Below are positions 25,585-34,400 of a DNA stretch of 64,000 bases, one piece after another. A model generated the notes under the pieces. It was not told the origin of the DNA and did not search any database. It saw nothing but the letters and a program-made list of their open reading frames with translations. The stretch is from Burkholderiales bacterium UBA1834 (GTDB lineage: Bacteria > Pseudomonadota > Gammaproteobacteria > Burkholderiales > Burkholderiaceae_C). The number at the start of each line of letters is the position of its first letter. The stretch's first letter is position 1. Location: contig DDJC01000043.1 of NCBI GenBank assembly GCA_002339015.1, positions 379 to 64,378 of the forward strand, written 5' to 3'. The position numbers were made by a program, and so were the translations under genes.

Positions 25585-26718
25585 ATGAGCTTTTCCCCCC
25601 GCACCGCCGCCGAGACCGCCCTGGTCGATGCCCTCAAGACCGTGACCGATCCCCTGACCGGCAAGGATTGGGTGTCGACACGCCAACTGCAGAACCTGGC
25701 CGTCGATGGCACCAAGGCGGTGCTGGACATCACCCTGGGCTACCCGGCGCGCAGCCAGTGGCCCGCCTACACCGAGCTGGTGGCTCAGGCACTCAAGGGC
25801 GTGGCGGGCATCACCGATGTCGCCGTGAACTGGCAGCTCAAAGTCATCACGCACGCCGTGCCGCGCGGCATGACCGTGCTGCCCGGCGTGAAGAACCTGG
25901 TGGCCGTGGCCTCCGGCAAGGGCGGCGTGGGCAAGAGCACCACCGCCGTCAACCTGGCCCTGGCCCTGGCGGCCGAGGGCGCCCGCGTGGGCATGCTCGA
26001 CGCCGACATCTACGGCCCCAGCCAGCCGCTGATGCTCGGCCTGTCCGGCAAACCGGACAGCCCCGACGGCAAGACCATCACCCCGCCGGTCAACCACGGC
26101 ATCCAGATGATGTCCATCGGCCTCTTGGTGGCCGATCAGGCGCCCACGATCTGGCGCGGCCTCATGGCCACCCAGGCACTGGACCAATTGCTGCGTCTGT
26201 CCAACTGGGGCGAGCCGGATCAGCCACTCGATTACCTGATCGTGGACATGCCCCCCGGCACCGGCGACATCCACCTCACACTCAGCCAGCGCGCGCCGCT
26301 CACGGCCGCCGTGGTCGTGACCACGCCGCAGGACATCGCCCTGCTCGACGCCCGCAAGGGCCTGCGCATGTTCGAGAAAGTCAGCGTGCCCGTGCTGGGC
26401 GTGGTCGAGAACATGGCGGTCTACCACTGCCCGCAGTGCGGCCACGAAGCCCACATCTTCGGCGAGCACGGCGGCCAGCGCTTGGCTGACGAGGGCGGCG
26501 TCAAGCTGCTGGGCTCGCTGCCGCTGGACCTGAAGATCCGCGAGCAGGCCGATTCGGGCCAGCCCACGCTGGTGTCCGATCCAGGCAGCCGCGCAGCAGA
26601 GCTGTACCGCGACATCGCCCGCCGCGCGGCTGCGCTGGTCTCGCTGCTGCCCAAGGACTACTCCTCCAAGCTGCCTGGCGTGCAGGTGATCCAGCCTCCC
26701 GCCCCGCCCCAGCATTGA
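25585..26718 (+). CDS. apbC: Iron-sulfur cluster carrier ATPase ApbC/Mrp
   Basis: A 377-residue P-loop protein of the Mrp/NBP35 family. An N-terminal MIP18-like domain (about 10-90) precedes the nucleotide-binding domain with deviant Walker A SGKGGVGKSTT at 110-120, MLDADIYGPSQP as the switch region and YLIVDMPPGTGD as Walker B. The CxxC pair that bridges a [4Fe-4S] cluster between monomers is present as YHCPQCGHE. These proteins bind Fe-S clusters and pass them to apo-enzymes, with dimerisation tied to ATP. Fe-S clients in the same window include the DinG-type helicase and Edd. The divergent pairing with metG is common in Burkholderiales. Confidence 0.95.
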   Translation: MSFSPRTAAETALVDALKTVTDPLTGKDWVSTRQLQNLAVDGTKAVLDITLGYPARSQWPAYTELVAQALKGVAGITDVAVNWQLKVITHAVPRGMTVLPGVKNLVAVASGKGGVGKSTTAVNLALALAAEGARVGMLDADIYGPSQPLMLGLSGKPDSPDGKTITPPVNHGIQMMSIGLLVADQAPTIWRGLMATQALDQLLRLSNWGEPDQPLDYLIVDMPPGTGDIHLTLSQRAPLTAAVVVTTPQDIALLDARKGLRMFEKVSVPVLGVVENMAVYHCPQCGHEAHIFGEHGGQRLADEGGVKLLGSLPLDLKIREQADSGQPTLVSDPGSRAAELYRDIARRAAALVSLLPKDYSSKLPGVQVIQPPAPPQH

Positions 26719-26772
26719 ACCAGGCCGCGGCTGGCGGCTCCAACACCCACATCCTTCGCATTGCGTTGCCTC

Positions 26773-29013
26773 ATGGACCTGAACCCTTCTGACGACTGGT
26801 TTGACCTGGTCCCCTCGGCCCTCGCCGAGTTCGATGAGCAGGGCCGCTGGTTGCGGCACAACCACGCTTTCGCCGCGCTAGTGGAACGCGCGCCGACACC
26901 TGGCCAGCATCTGGCCACCACCGCTTCCCACATCCAGCAGCTGACCGGGTGGGACACGCCCCTGGGCCTGCTCGGCCTGCGCCCCGGCGAAGGGGCCTTC
27001 CCGACCCGGGTGCATGTCACCCGCGACGACCTGGTGCCCTGCGTCCTGATGGGCAAGGTGCACGCGGCAGCATCGCCTGCGCCAGGCGGCGAGCGCAAGC
27101 TGCTGTGCATCGCCTGGAGCGCCACACCCAGCACCACGAGCGACATCACCGCGCAGCCCCACCCGGCCCTGGACACCGAACCCCTGTTGCACGAGCTCAC
27201 CACCATCCTGGAGAGCTCGCCGGCGGGCATCGCCTACCTGCGCGCCGACACCCTGGTGCGCTGCAACCGTCGCTTCGAACGCATGCTGGGCGTCGAGCCC
27301 GGCACCCTCACGGGACAGCAGCTCGAAGCGCTGCTCAGCCATGACCCGCGCATCAAACGCGTCGCATCCGAATCGGTGGCCCGTCTTCAGCACGAGCCGC
27401 AGTACGAGAGCGAGCTCGAAATCGACGTGCCCGGCAAGCCGACCATGTGGTATGCCCTGTCGATCAAGCGGATCGGCAGCGCCGGCGGTCCGCTCGAAGC
27501 CATCGCCGTGCTGTCCGACATCACCCGCATCCGCACGCAAAAGGCCCAGCTCGAGGCCATGGGCCGCGACCTGGCCCTGCAGGCCGACCGCACACGCGCC
27601 ATTCTGGACTCGGTCTTCGTGGGCATCGTCACGCTTGATGCCAACGGCATCTCCTGGATGAACCGCTCGGCGCGGCGCATGTTCGGCGGCGACCTGCGGG
27701 ATTTCGTGGGACAACCCCTGTCCACCGTGGCCACGACCGACCTGGACCACCCCTTCCGGATGACCGAGTACCTCGACGACCTGCTCGACGGCCAGTCGCA
27801 CACCTTCGAGTGCCAGGTCATGGGGCGCGACGGCCGCATTTTCTGGGTAGTGGGCAACGCCGTGGTCACACTGGGCGAGTTCAACCAGCGTCAGACCACC
27901 TACGCCCTGCTGGACATCGACCGCCGCCGCCAGGCCGAGGCCCGCTCCGCCGACGCACAGGCCACCCTCAAGCGCATCATCGAGATGGCCCCCATGGCCA
28001 TCAGCCTGCTGGAAGCCTCGTCCCTGCGCGTGCTGCAGGCCAACAAGGGCGCCGCCGGCTTCCTTCAGCGCGACCCCCACCAGGCCGTGGGCGAGCCGCC
28101 CGAGACCCTGTTTCCCGAAGCCCGCGCGCGCCAGATGCGCGAGGAGATGCAATCTGCCCTGGATGCCAACGCCCCGGTGCATCGCGAGCACAAGGTGGGC
28201 AGTGGCCATGGCAAGGGGCCCTTCCAGATCTGGGATGTGAACTACCTGCCCCTGGGCAGCGAGGACCAGGCCGCCGACCAGCTGCTGGTGGTCGCCTCGG
28301 ACATCACCGAGCAGCGCGCTGCGGAAAAGGCCCGCCTGGACGCCGCCATCGCCCAGCGCGAGATGCTGGTGCGCGAGGTGCACCACCGCATCAAGAACAA
28401 CCTGCAGGGCGTGGCCGGGCTGCTGCAGCAGATCGCCCAGCGCAAGCCGGAGGTGGCCCCGGCCATCTCCGAAGTGGTCGGCCAGGTGCAGGCCATCGCC
28501 CAGGTCTACGGCCTGCAGGTGGGTGCCGGCGGCCCCTTGCGCCTGCACAGCGTGGTCGAGGCCATTGCCTCGTCCGTGCAGAAAACCTTCGGTCACCCGA
28601 TCGCGCTCACGCTGGAAGGCCCCCAGGTCAACGACTGGCAGCTGCCCGAGGCCGAGTCCATCCCGATCGCCCTGAGCCTGAACGAGTTGTTGACGAATGC
28701 CCACAAGCACAGCGACAAGGGCAGCCCCATCGCCTGCGGCATGAGCAGCGACGAACAGGGCGTGACGATCTGCATCCGCAACCGCGGCCATGTGCCGGAA
28801 GGCTTCACGATGGACCGCATCCGTGGCGGCGTGTCGGGCCTGGGCCTGGTGCGCGCGCTGCTGCCGCGGCGCAGCTCCAGCATCCAGATCCAGCAGGATG
28901 GCGCCCAGGTGTTGACCCGTCTGCAACTGACGCCGCCGGGCATCAGCCTGTCGCCCTATCCCCCGAACTTAGGTGAACCCGCTGGTCAACAGTTCGCTCT
29001 TTGGCCACAATAG
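26773..29013 (+). CDS. Multi-PAS sensor kinase with HisKA_2 core
   Basis: A 746-residue soluble sensor kinase without obvious membrane helices. Four PAS-like modules are seen (about 5-90, 140-260, 270-390 and 400-520), the last ones linked by the DITEQRAAEKARLDAAIAQR coil. The kinase core is of the HisKA_2 class: the phosphoacceptor histidine is in REVHHRIKNNLQGVAGLLQQ, N box in SLNELLTNAHKHS and a C-terminal GVSGLGLVRALL. This is the PdtaS/EutW type of kinase, whose usual partner is an ANTAR-domain regulator, and exactly such a gene follows 139 bp downstream. Signal unknown; no heme- or flavin-binding residues were identified. The gene follows apbC by 54 bp. Confidence 0.88.
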   Translation: MDLNPSDDWFDLVPSALAEFDEQGRWLRHNHAFAALVERAPTPGQHLATTASHIQQLTGWDTPLGLLGLRPGEGAFPTRVHVTRDDLVPCVLMGKVHAAASPAPGGERKLLCIAWSATPSTTSDITAQPHPALDTEPLLHELTTILESSPAGIAYLRADTLVRCNRRFERMLGVEPGTLTGQQLEALLSHDPRIKRVASESVARLQHEPQYESELEIDVPGKPTMWYALSIKRIGSAGGPLEAIAVLSDITRIRTQKAQLEAMGRDLALQADRTRAILDSVFVGIVTLDANGISWMNRSARRMFGGDLRDFVGQPLSTVATTDLDHPFRMTEYLDDLLDGQSHTFECQVMGRDGRIFWVVGNAVVTLGEFNQRQTTYALLDIDRRRQAEARSADAQATLKRIIEMAPMAISLLEASSLRVLQANKGAAGFLQRDPHQAVGEPPETLFPEARARQMREEMQSALDANAPVHREHKVGSGHGKGPFQIWDVNYLPLGSEDQAADQLLVVASDITEQRAAEKARLDAAIAQREMLVREVHHRIKNNLQGVAGLLQQIAQRKPEVAPAISEVVGQVQAIAQVYGLQVGAGGPLRLHSVVEAIASSVQKTFGHPIALTLEGPQVNDWQLPEAESIPIALSLNELLTNAHKHSDKGSPIACGMSSDEQGVTICIRNRGHVPEGFTMDRIRGGVSGLGLVRALLPRRSSSIQIQQDGAQVLTRLQLTPPGISLSPYPPNLGEPAGQQFALWPQ

Positions 29014-29021
29014 GGAACTTG

Positions 29022-29040
29022 CGTGCCTGAATCGGGCACG
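29022..29040 (+). other. Hairpin between kinase and ANTAR regulator
   Basis: CGTGCC (29022-29027) pairs perfectly with GGCACG (29035-29040) around a seven-base loop, nine bases after the kinase stop and about 110 bases before the regulator start. There is no thymine tract, so it is not a simple terminator. ANTAR proteins bind RNA hairpin pairs with six-base loops; this loop is not a clear match, so any link is speculative. Confidence 0.3.
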
Positions 29041-29152
29041 AACCATTCACCATAAATTCATAAAAATCCGGATGGCGGTTGGCATGGAAGAACAGCGGTC
29101 GTCCGACTGCTGAGTTGCGGCACCACCAGTTCCCGGGCAGCGACCCGACATC

Positions 29153-29806
29153 ATGAATGCGACGACGACTGCGCCTGATGGCGCGCCCGTCAAGGGCAAG
29201 GTTCTGGTGGTTGACGATGACCGTCTGGTGCTCGCCACCGTGACGCACGGCTTGTCGCAGGCCGGCTATGAAGTCATCGACGCCGACAACGGCGACGACG
29301 CCATCCTGCTGGCGCGCCAGCACAAGCCCGATCTGGCCCTGCTCGACATCCGCATGGAAGGCAAGACCGGGTTCGACGTGGCGGCCTACCTGCGCGAGTA
29401 CTGTCAGATCCCCTTCATGTTCCTGTCCGCCTTCTCGGACGAGGCCACGATCAAGCAGGTCAAGGCGCTGGGCGCCGTGACCTATCTGGTCAAGCCCCTG
29501 GACATTCAGCAGATCGTGCCGGCCGTGGAGGCCGCTTTCGCCAAGCGTCCGGCGGCGGACGACCCGCTCGATGCGCAGGGCGTGTCCGCCGCGCTGGGGG
29601 CCCAGCCCTCCGAGGCCTTGAACCCACTGGAACACACCGTGGCGCTGGCGGTGGGCATCGTGATGCACCGCCACTCGCTGGGCCGCCTGGCCGCGCTGGA
29701 CAGGCTCAAGGCCCAGGCCCGCCAGGAAGGCCGCTCGCTCGAAGCCCTGAGCCTGCGCCTGCTCGAAGCCCAGGAAGTGCTGTCTGGCCTAGGACCGCTG
29801 CACTGA
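29153..29806 (+). CDS. Response regulator with C-terminal ANTAR domain
   Basis: A 217-residue regulator. The receiver domain (about 15-135) has the acidic pocket in VLVVDDDRLV, the phosphoacceptor aspartate in LALLDIRMEG, the conserved Thr/Ser region MFLSAF and the lysine in YLVKPLD. The C-terminal 60 residues are ANTAR-like (TVALAVGIVMHRHSLGRLAALDRLKAQARQ split over three helices), an RNA-binding antiterminator module as in AmiR, NasR, EutV and PdtaR. It probably frees target transcripts from termination when phosphorylated by the HisKA_2 kinase next door. No target with paired hexaloop hairpins was found in the window. The last codons overlap the convergent kinase gene by 18 bp. Confidence 0.9.
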   Translation: MNATTTAPDGAPVKGKVLVVDDDRLVLATVTHGLSQAGYEVIDADNGDDAILLARQHKPDLALLDIRMEGKTGFDVAAYLREYCQIPFMFLSAFSDEATIKQVKALGAVTYLVKPLDIQQIVPAVEAAFAKRPAADDPLDAQGVSAALGAQPSEALNPLEHTVALAVGIVMHRHSLGRLAALDRLKAQARQEGRSLEALSLRLLEAQEVLSGLGPLH

Positions 29807-31315
29807 CACACTGCCCCGCCCCTGCCCCAGATCCGAGGCGGGGTGCAGGGGCGTGCCGGCCAAGTCGGTCAGTGGCATGGCCTTGCCCGCGGCCTGCGGC
29901 GCCGCAGCCCCCGGCCTCAGGGACGACGACGAGGCCGAGGCCATGAGCGTGAAGTAGAAGCAGGCACCCTGCCCTGGCTCGGCCTCAGCCCACACGCGAC
30001 CGCCATGACGGCGCACGATGTTCTGCACCCCCGCCAGGCCCACACCGGTCCCAGGGAACTCCTTGGTGCTGTGCAGCCGCTGGAACAGGCCGAATAATTT
30101 GTCGGCGTGCTGCATGTCGAACCCGGCACCGTTGTCGCGCACGTAGAACACGCACGGATCGGTGGCAGCCACCATGCCCACCTCAACGCGGGGCCGCTCC
30201 ACCTTGCCGCTGTACTTCACGGCATTGCCGATCAGGTTGTCCAGTACGCGCCGCACCAGCAGCGGATCAGCCTCGGCGTGCATGCCGGGCTCGATCAGGA
30301 TCTGCACAGGCGCAACAGGTGTCTCGGCGGGCGTCGCCAGGCCGGAGCGTTGTGCGCCGCGTTGTTCATCCGCCACTTCGCGTGCCAGTGCACTCAGGTC
30401 AACCGGGCAACGGTCTACAGGCGCCTGGGACAACTGGGCCTGCTCCAGGATGGCGTCGATCATGCTGTTCATGCGGCCCGTGGCCGTCAGGATGCGCTCC
30501 AGGTGGTCGTTGCCGATGCGGTCCAGCAGGCGGCCGTAGTCTTCCTGCACGATGCGGGCGAACCCATCGACCACACGCAAGGGCGCGCGCAAGTCATGCG
30601 ACAGCGCGTAGCGCAGCACCTCCTGCTCGGCCTCGCCCATCGGCGTGAACGAGCCGCTCAGATCCACGACACCGGCCTGGTCGGCTGACGCCTGACTGCT
30701 GGCCGACGGAACCAGCAACGGGGGTGGCCGCCAGACACCGTGGTAACCGACAAAGCTTCCCTGGGCATCCAGACGCGGCACGCCCAGCACCCGAGACCCG
30801 GCGAGCATGCCGTCTTTGGAAAATGGCCAGGGCAGGTTCTCCACATCCACCGGCAGCTTCGAGCGCAGACGCGTCTCCAGCATAGCCAGGGCCACGAGTG
30901 CGTCTTCGTCAAGCTCGCTGCGTGCCACGCCGTCACACGACCACAGCGGGCACGCAGAGGCCGTCAGGCGCTGCGCCGTCAACCAGGATTCGCGGTCATC
31001 GCCATCGGGTTTGAGCAGCACCAAACGGTGATCCGCATCGGTTTGCCAATACCAGCCGGCCACCCAATCCTGCCAATATCCCGCCACGTTGGATGGGGAA
31101 TATGTCGGCGTCGTTGCCGTGCGGTTTATCGGGCGGTAAAGCAGCAATGGTGCTGCACCGAGCAGCAGAAATACCACAGCCATCCAGCCCGGCGCGTCCG
31201 TGAGCACCACGACCATGGCAGCCACCAGCCCGCCAACCAAGGCCAGCCAGTGAGCTGCCAGATGGTGGTCAAGCATGCCGCGGGCTTGCATATGTCGTGT
31301 TTGAAATTCCTGCAT
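29789..31315 (-). CDS. Membrane sensor histidine kinase
   Basis: A 508-residue kinase (from this start). Two close hydrophobic segments at about residues 20-60 (LALVGGLVAAMVVVL and WMAVVFLLLGAAPLLLY) anchor it in the inner membrane with almost no periplasmic loop. A PAS-like region follows (about 85-210, with WYWQTDADHRLVLLKPDGDD). The HisKA domain has the phosphoacceptor in LRYALSHDLRAPLRVVDGFA and the ATPase domain has VLDNLIGNAVKYS, YVRDNGAGFD and GTGVGLAGVQNI. It has no receiver of its own. The C-terminal 45 residues are low-complexity. No ribosome-binding site marks the start; a longer form from 31429 is possible. It is divergent from the hybrid kinase. Confidence 0.88.
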   Translation of the reverse strand: MQEFQTRHMQARGMLDHHLAAHWLALVGGLVAAMVVVLTDAPGWMAVVFLLLGAAPLLLYRPINRTATTPTYSPSNVAGYWQDWVAGWYWQTDADHRLVLLKPDGDDRESWLTAQRLTASACPLWSCDGVARSELDEDALVALAMLETRLRSKLPVDVENLPWPFSKDGMLAGSRVLGVPRLDAQGSFVGYHGVWRPPPLLVPSASSQASADQAGVVDLSGSFTPMGEAEQEVLRYALSHDLRAPLRVVDGFARIVQEDYGRLLDRIGNDHLERILTATGRMNSMIDAILEQAQLSQAPVDRCPVDLSALAREVADEQRGAQRSGLATPAETPVAPVQILIEPGMHAEADPLLVRRVLDNLIGNAVKYSGKVERPRVEVGMVAATDPCVFYVRDNGAGFDMQHADKLFGLFQRLHSTKEFPGTGVGLAGVQNIVRRHGGRVWAEAEPGQGACFYFTLMASASSSSLRPGAAAPQAAGKAMPLTDLAGTPLHPASDLGQGRGSVSVQRS

Positions 31316-31396
31316 CAATTTGATTGTATGAAGGGCAGGAAGGGGTTTCTTCGGCTGGTTCCATTCATTTGGAACCCTGTACAGTGCAAGGCTCCC

Positions 31397-31418
31397 GCAT
31401 ACCAGTTGTCTAGTATGC
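31397..31418. promoter_or_regulatory. Inverted repeat between divergent kinase genes
   Basis: GCATAC (31397-31402) and GTATGC (31413-31418) form a perfect 6-bp inverted repeat with a ten-base spacer, one helical turn between half-sites. It lies about 80 bp upstream of the minus-strand kinase start and 52 bp upstream of the hybrid kinase start, so a dimeric regulator could control both. Which protein binds is unknown. Confidence 0.4.
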
Positions 31419-31469
31419 CCGGTGTTCATCGGAGGTAAAGGGGTAAATCCCCATCCGTGGATTCACACG

Positions 31470-34400
31470 ATGTCGCAGGTCAAGGATTCGACGCGAAAAC
31501 CATGGCTGCCCTTGCTCGCCCTCGCGGGACTGATCGCCAGCATGCTGGCGGCCCTGCCCTGGGGCTGGAGCGGCTTCGGCCTGGCCCTGGCGGCCTGGTC
31601 GGCCGCTGGCATGGGCTACATGGTGCGTCACAGCATGCAGGCCCGATCCCTGCTTGAGGGAAGCACCCTTCCCGGGGCGCCCACGACCTCTCCGGCGGAC
31701 TCCCCGTTTGCAGAACAACCACAGACCTTGCCCGACATCCGCCCGGCCTCGCAGCGCTGGCTGCACCTGACCCGCGACATCGCCCAGGCGGCCCAGCAGG
31801 CCACCTCCCTGCCCCAGGCGCTCAACGCCGTCGGACAACTCCTGCATGATCATCTGGGCTCCCGCGCCTGGGTGTGCCTGCACGTGGAAGGCTGGAACGG
31901 CGACTCCGCCCTGCTGCGCCCCTGGATGGATTCCGGCAGCGACCATGACGACCACATCGACCCGGCGGCGATGTCCACAGTGCGCCGTGACGATCTGCCT
32001 CTGGGCCAGGCCCTGATCCTGCGCCAGCCCTACGTGGTCGATCTGGACAGCGTGCCCGCTCAGCACACCCCCACGCCCTGGCGCCAGGGCACCGCACGTC
32101 GCGTGCTGGCCGTGCCCGTGATCGTCGACAACTGGCCCGTGGCCTTGCTGGAATACTGCGATCCGCTGCCCCTGTCCACCGACCAGCATGTGGTGCTTCA
32201 GGTGGCCACCATGCAACTGGGCTTCGTGGCCCAGCGCGACACCACCCGCCACCGCATCGCCCACGATGCCCAGAACCTGGGGCGTTTGAGCCTGGTGGCC
32301 TCACGCATCACCAGCGGCGTGGCCCTGCTCGACCGGGACGGGCTGATCGAATGGATCAACCCCATGTTCGCGGCGCTCACAGGCTGGCCGGACGAGGACG
32401 TGCTCGGCCGTGCCCTGCCGGAACTGCTGGCCGACAAGGTGACCGACACGTCCCTGGCCGATCAGGTGCGCGGGCTGATGAGCAATGCCGCGCCCTTCCG
32501 CATTGCCTTCGAAGGCAGCCGCAGCAGCCATGGCGCCATCACCCGGTACTGGGGTGAGATCGACGCCATCCTCATGCTCGACGAGAGCGGCAGCCGCCAC
32601 CAGTATGTCTGCCTGCTCAACGACATCACCAAGCGCAAGCAGCTGGAGTTCCAGCAGGCCCAGGAAAAGGAATTCCTGGAGGCTTTGCTGGGCAACCTGC
32701 CCATCAGCCTGATGGTGATGGACCCTGAGGACCTCACCGTGGCGGCCATCAACCGCTTCGCCGAGTACGAACTCGACCTCAGCCACGACCAGGTGGTCAA
32801 GCGCCCGCTGGCCGAGGTGCTGGGCCCGGAAGTGCTGTCCCTGGTCGAGCCGCAGATGCGCAAGGCCATCCGTTCAGGGGAAACCGTCGACCATGATTTC
32901 GTATGGCAAAATTCACAGCGCCGCTTCGTGGTCAATGCACGCCATTTCGCATTGCGGCATGTCAATGGCCAGCCCCGACTGCTCATCACCCTTGCCCGGG
33001 ACATCACCGCCCAGCGTCAGGCGCGGATCGACCTGGAAGAGTCTGAGCGCCGCTTCAGAGAGCTGGTCGAATCGATGGACGACTGCGTGTACGTAGCCAC
33101 CCAGCATCACCGGCATTTTGTTTACCTGAGCCCCCGCACGCAGGCCGTGATGGGCATCTCCGCCGACGCCCTGCAGCGCGACGCCAGCCTCTTCGACAGC
33201 CTCGTCATCCCTGAAGACCGCCACCTGCTCGTCACTGGCACCCCACTGCCGGACACTGACTCGCCTCACGACGAACCCCAGCCCACCGACCAGGTGCTGC
33301 GCATCCAGCACCCCGCGCGCGGCCTGCGCTGGTTGCGCCGCCGCAGCCACGCCCGCCGACTGGACAGTGACGAGTGGCGCGTCTACGGTCTGGTCTCGGA
33401 CGTGACCGATGAGCACCAGCAGGCCCTGGAACTGCAGCGCGCCCGCGATGCCGCCGAAAGCGCCAGCCAGGCCAAGAGCCAGTTCATGGCCAGCATGAGC
33501 CATGAGATCCGCACGCCCATGAACGCCATTCTGGGCATGACGGAACTGCTGATGGGCACCAACCTCAGCGACAAGCAGCGCCGCTATGCCCAATCCGTGT
33601 TCCGCTCGGGCGAATCGCTGCTGGAGATCATCAACGACATCCTTGATTTCTCCAAGATCGAGGCCGGCCGCCTGGAGCTGGCACCCACCGATTTCTCGCT
33701 GCAGACCATGCTCGACGACACGCTGGAGCTGATGGCTCCGCGTGCCCATGAGAAGGGCCTGGAGATCGCCTCGCACTTCCAGCCCGGCCTGCCGCCCGTC
33801 ATCCATGCCGATTCACTGCGCCTGCAGCAGATCATCACCAACCTGGTGGCCAACGCCGTCAAGTTCACCGAACGGGGTGAGGTGGTCGTCAACGTGCGCC
33901 GCGTCGACGCGGACCTCAGCCGCACCGCCACCGACCTGGTCGGCCAGACCATCGAGCTGGAGTTCAGCGTGCGTGACACCGGCATCGGCATCGCTGCGGA
34001 AGACACGCCCAAGCTGTTCAGCGCGTTCACGCAGGCCAATGCCGGCCTGGCACGCCGTTATGGCGGCACCGGCCTGGGTCTGGCCATCACCAAGCAACTG
34101 GTCGAGCTGATGCACGGCCAGATCGAAGTGCAGAGCGCCCCGGGTGTGGGCTCCGAGTTCATCTTCCGCATCCCTGTGGTCGTGGCCAACATGAACTCCG
34201 ATTTCGCCATGCTCGAAGAAATCGACATGCCGGCCCTGCACATGCTGGTGGTGGACGACAACGCCACCAACCTGACCGTGGTGGAGAACATCCTGTCGGC
34301 CTGGGGCATGCGCGTGACCTGTGCCCGCGACGGCCAGGAAGCCCTGGACATCCTGCTGGCATCGCCCACCGACCTGGATGTGGACATGGCCCTGGTGGAC

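Noticed and set aside
26878..28926. Open minus-strand frame of 682 codons opposite the PAS kinase
   Set aside because: Shadow frame with low-complexity His/Gly/Ala product. The plus-strand kinase has full motifs.
29814..29853. GC-rich nested hairpins at the junction of the ANTAR and kinase genes as a terminator
   Set aside because: CCCCGCC/GGCGGGG and CGCCCCTG/CAGGGGCG stems exist, but they lie in the kinase coding end and have no thymine tract.
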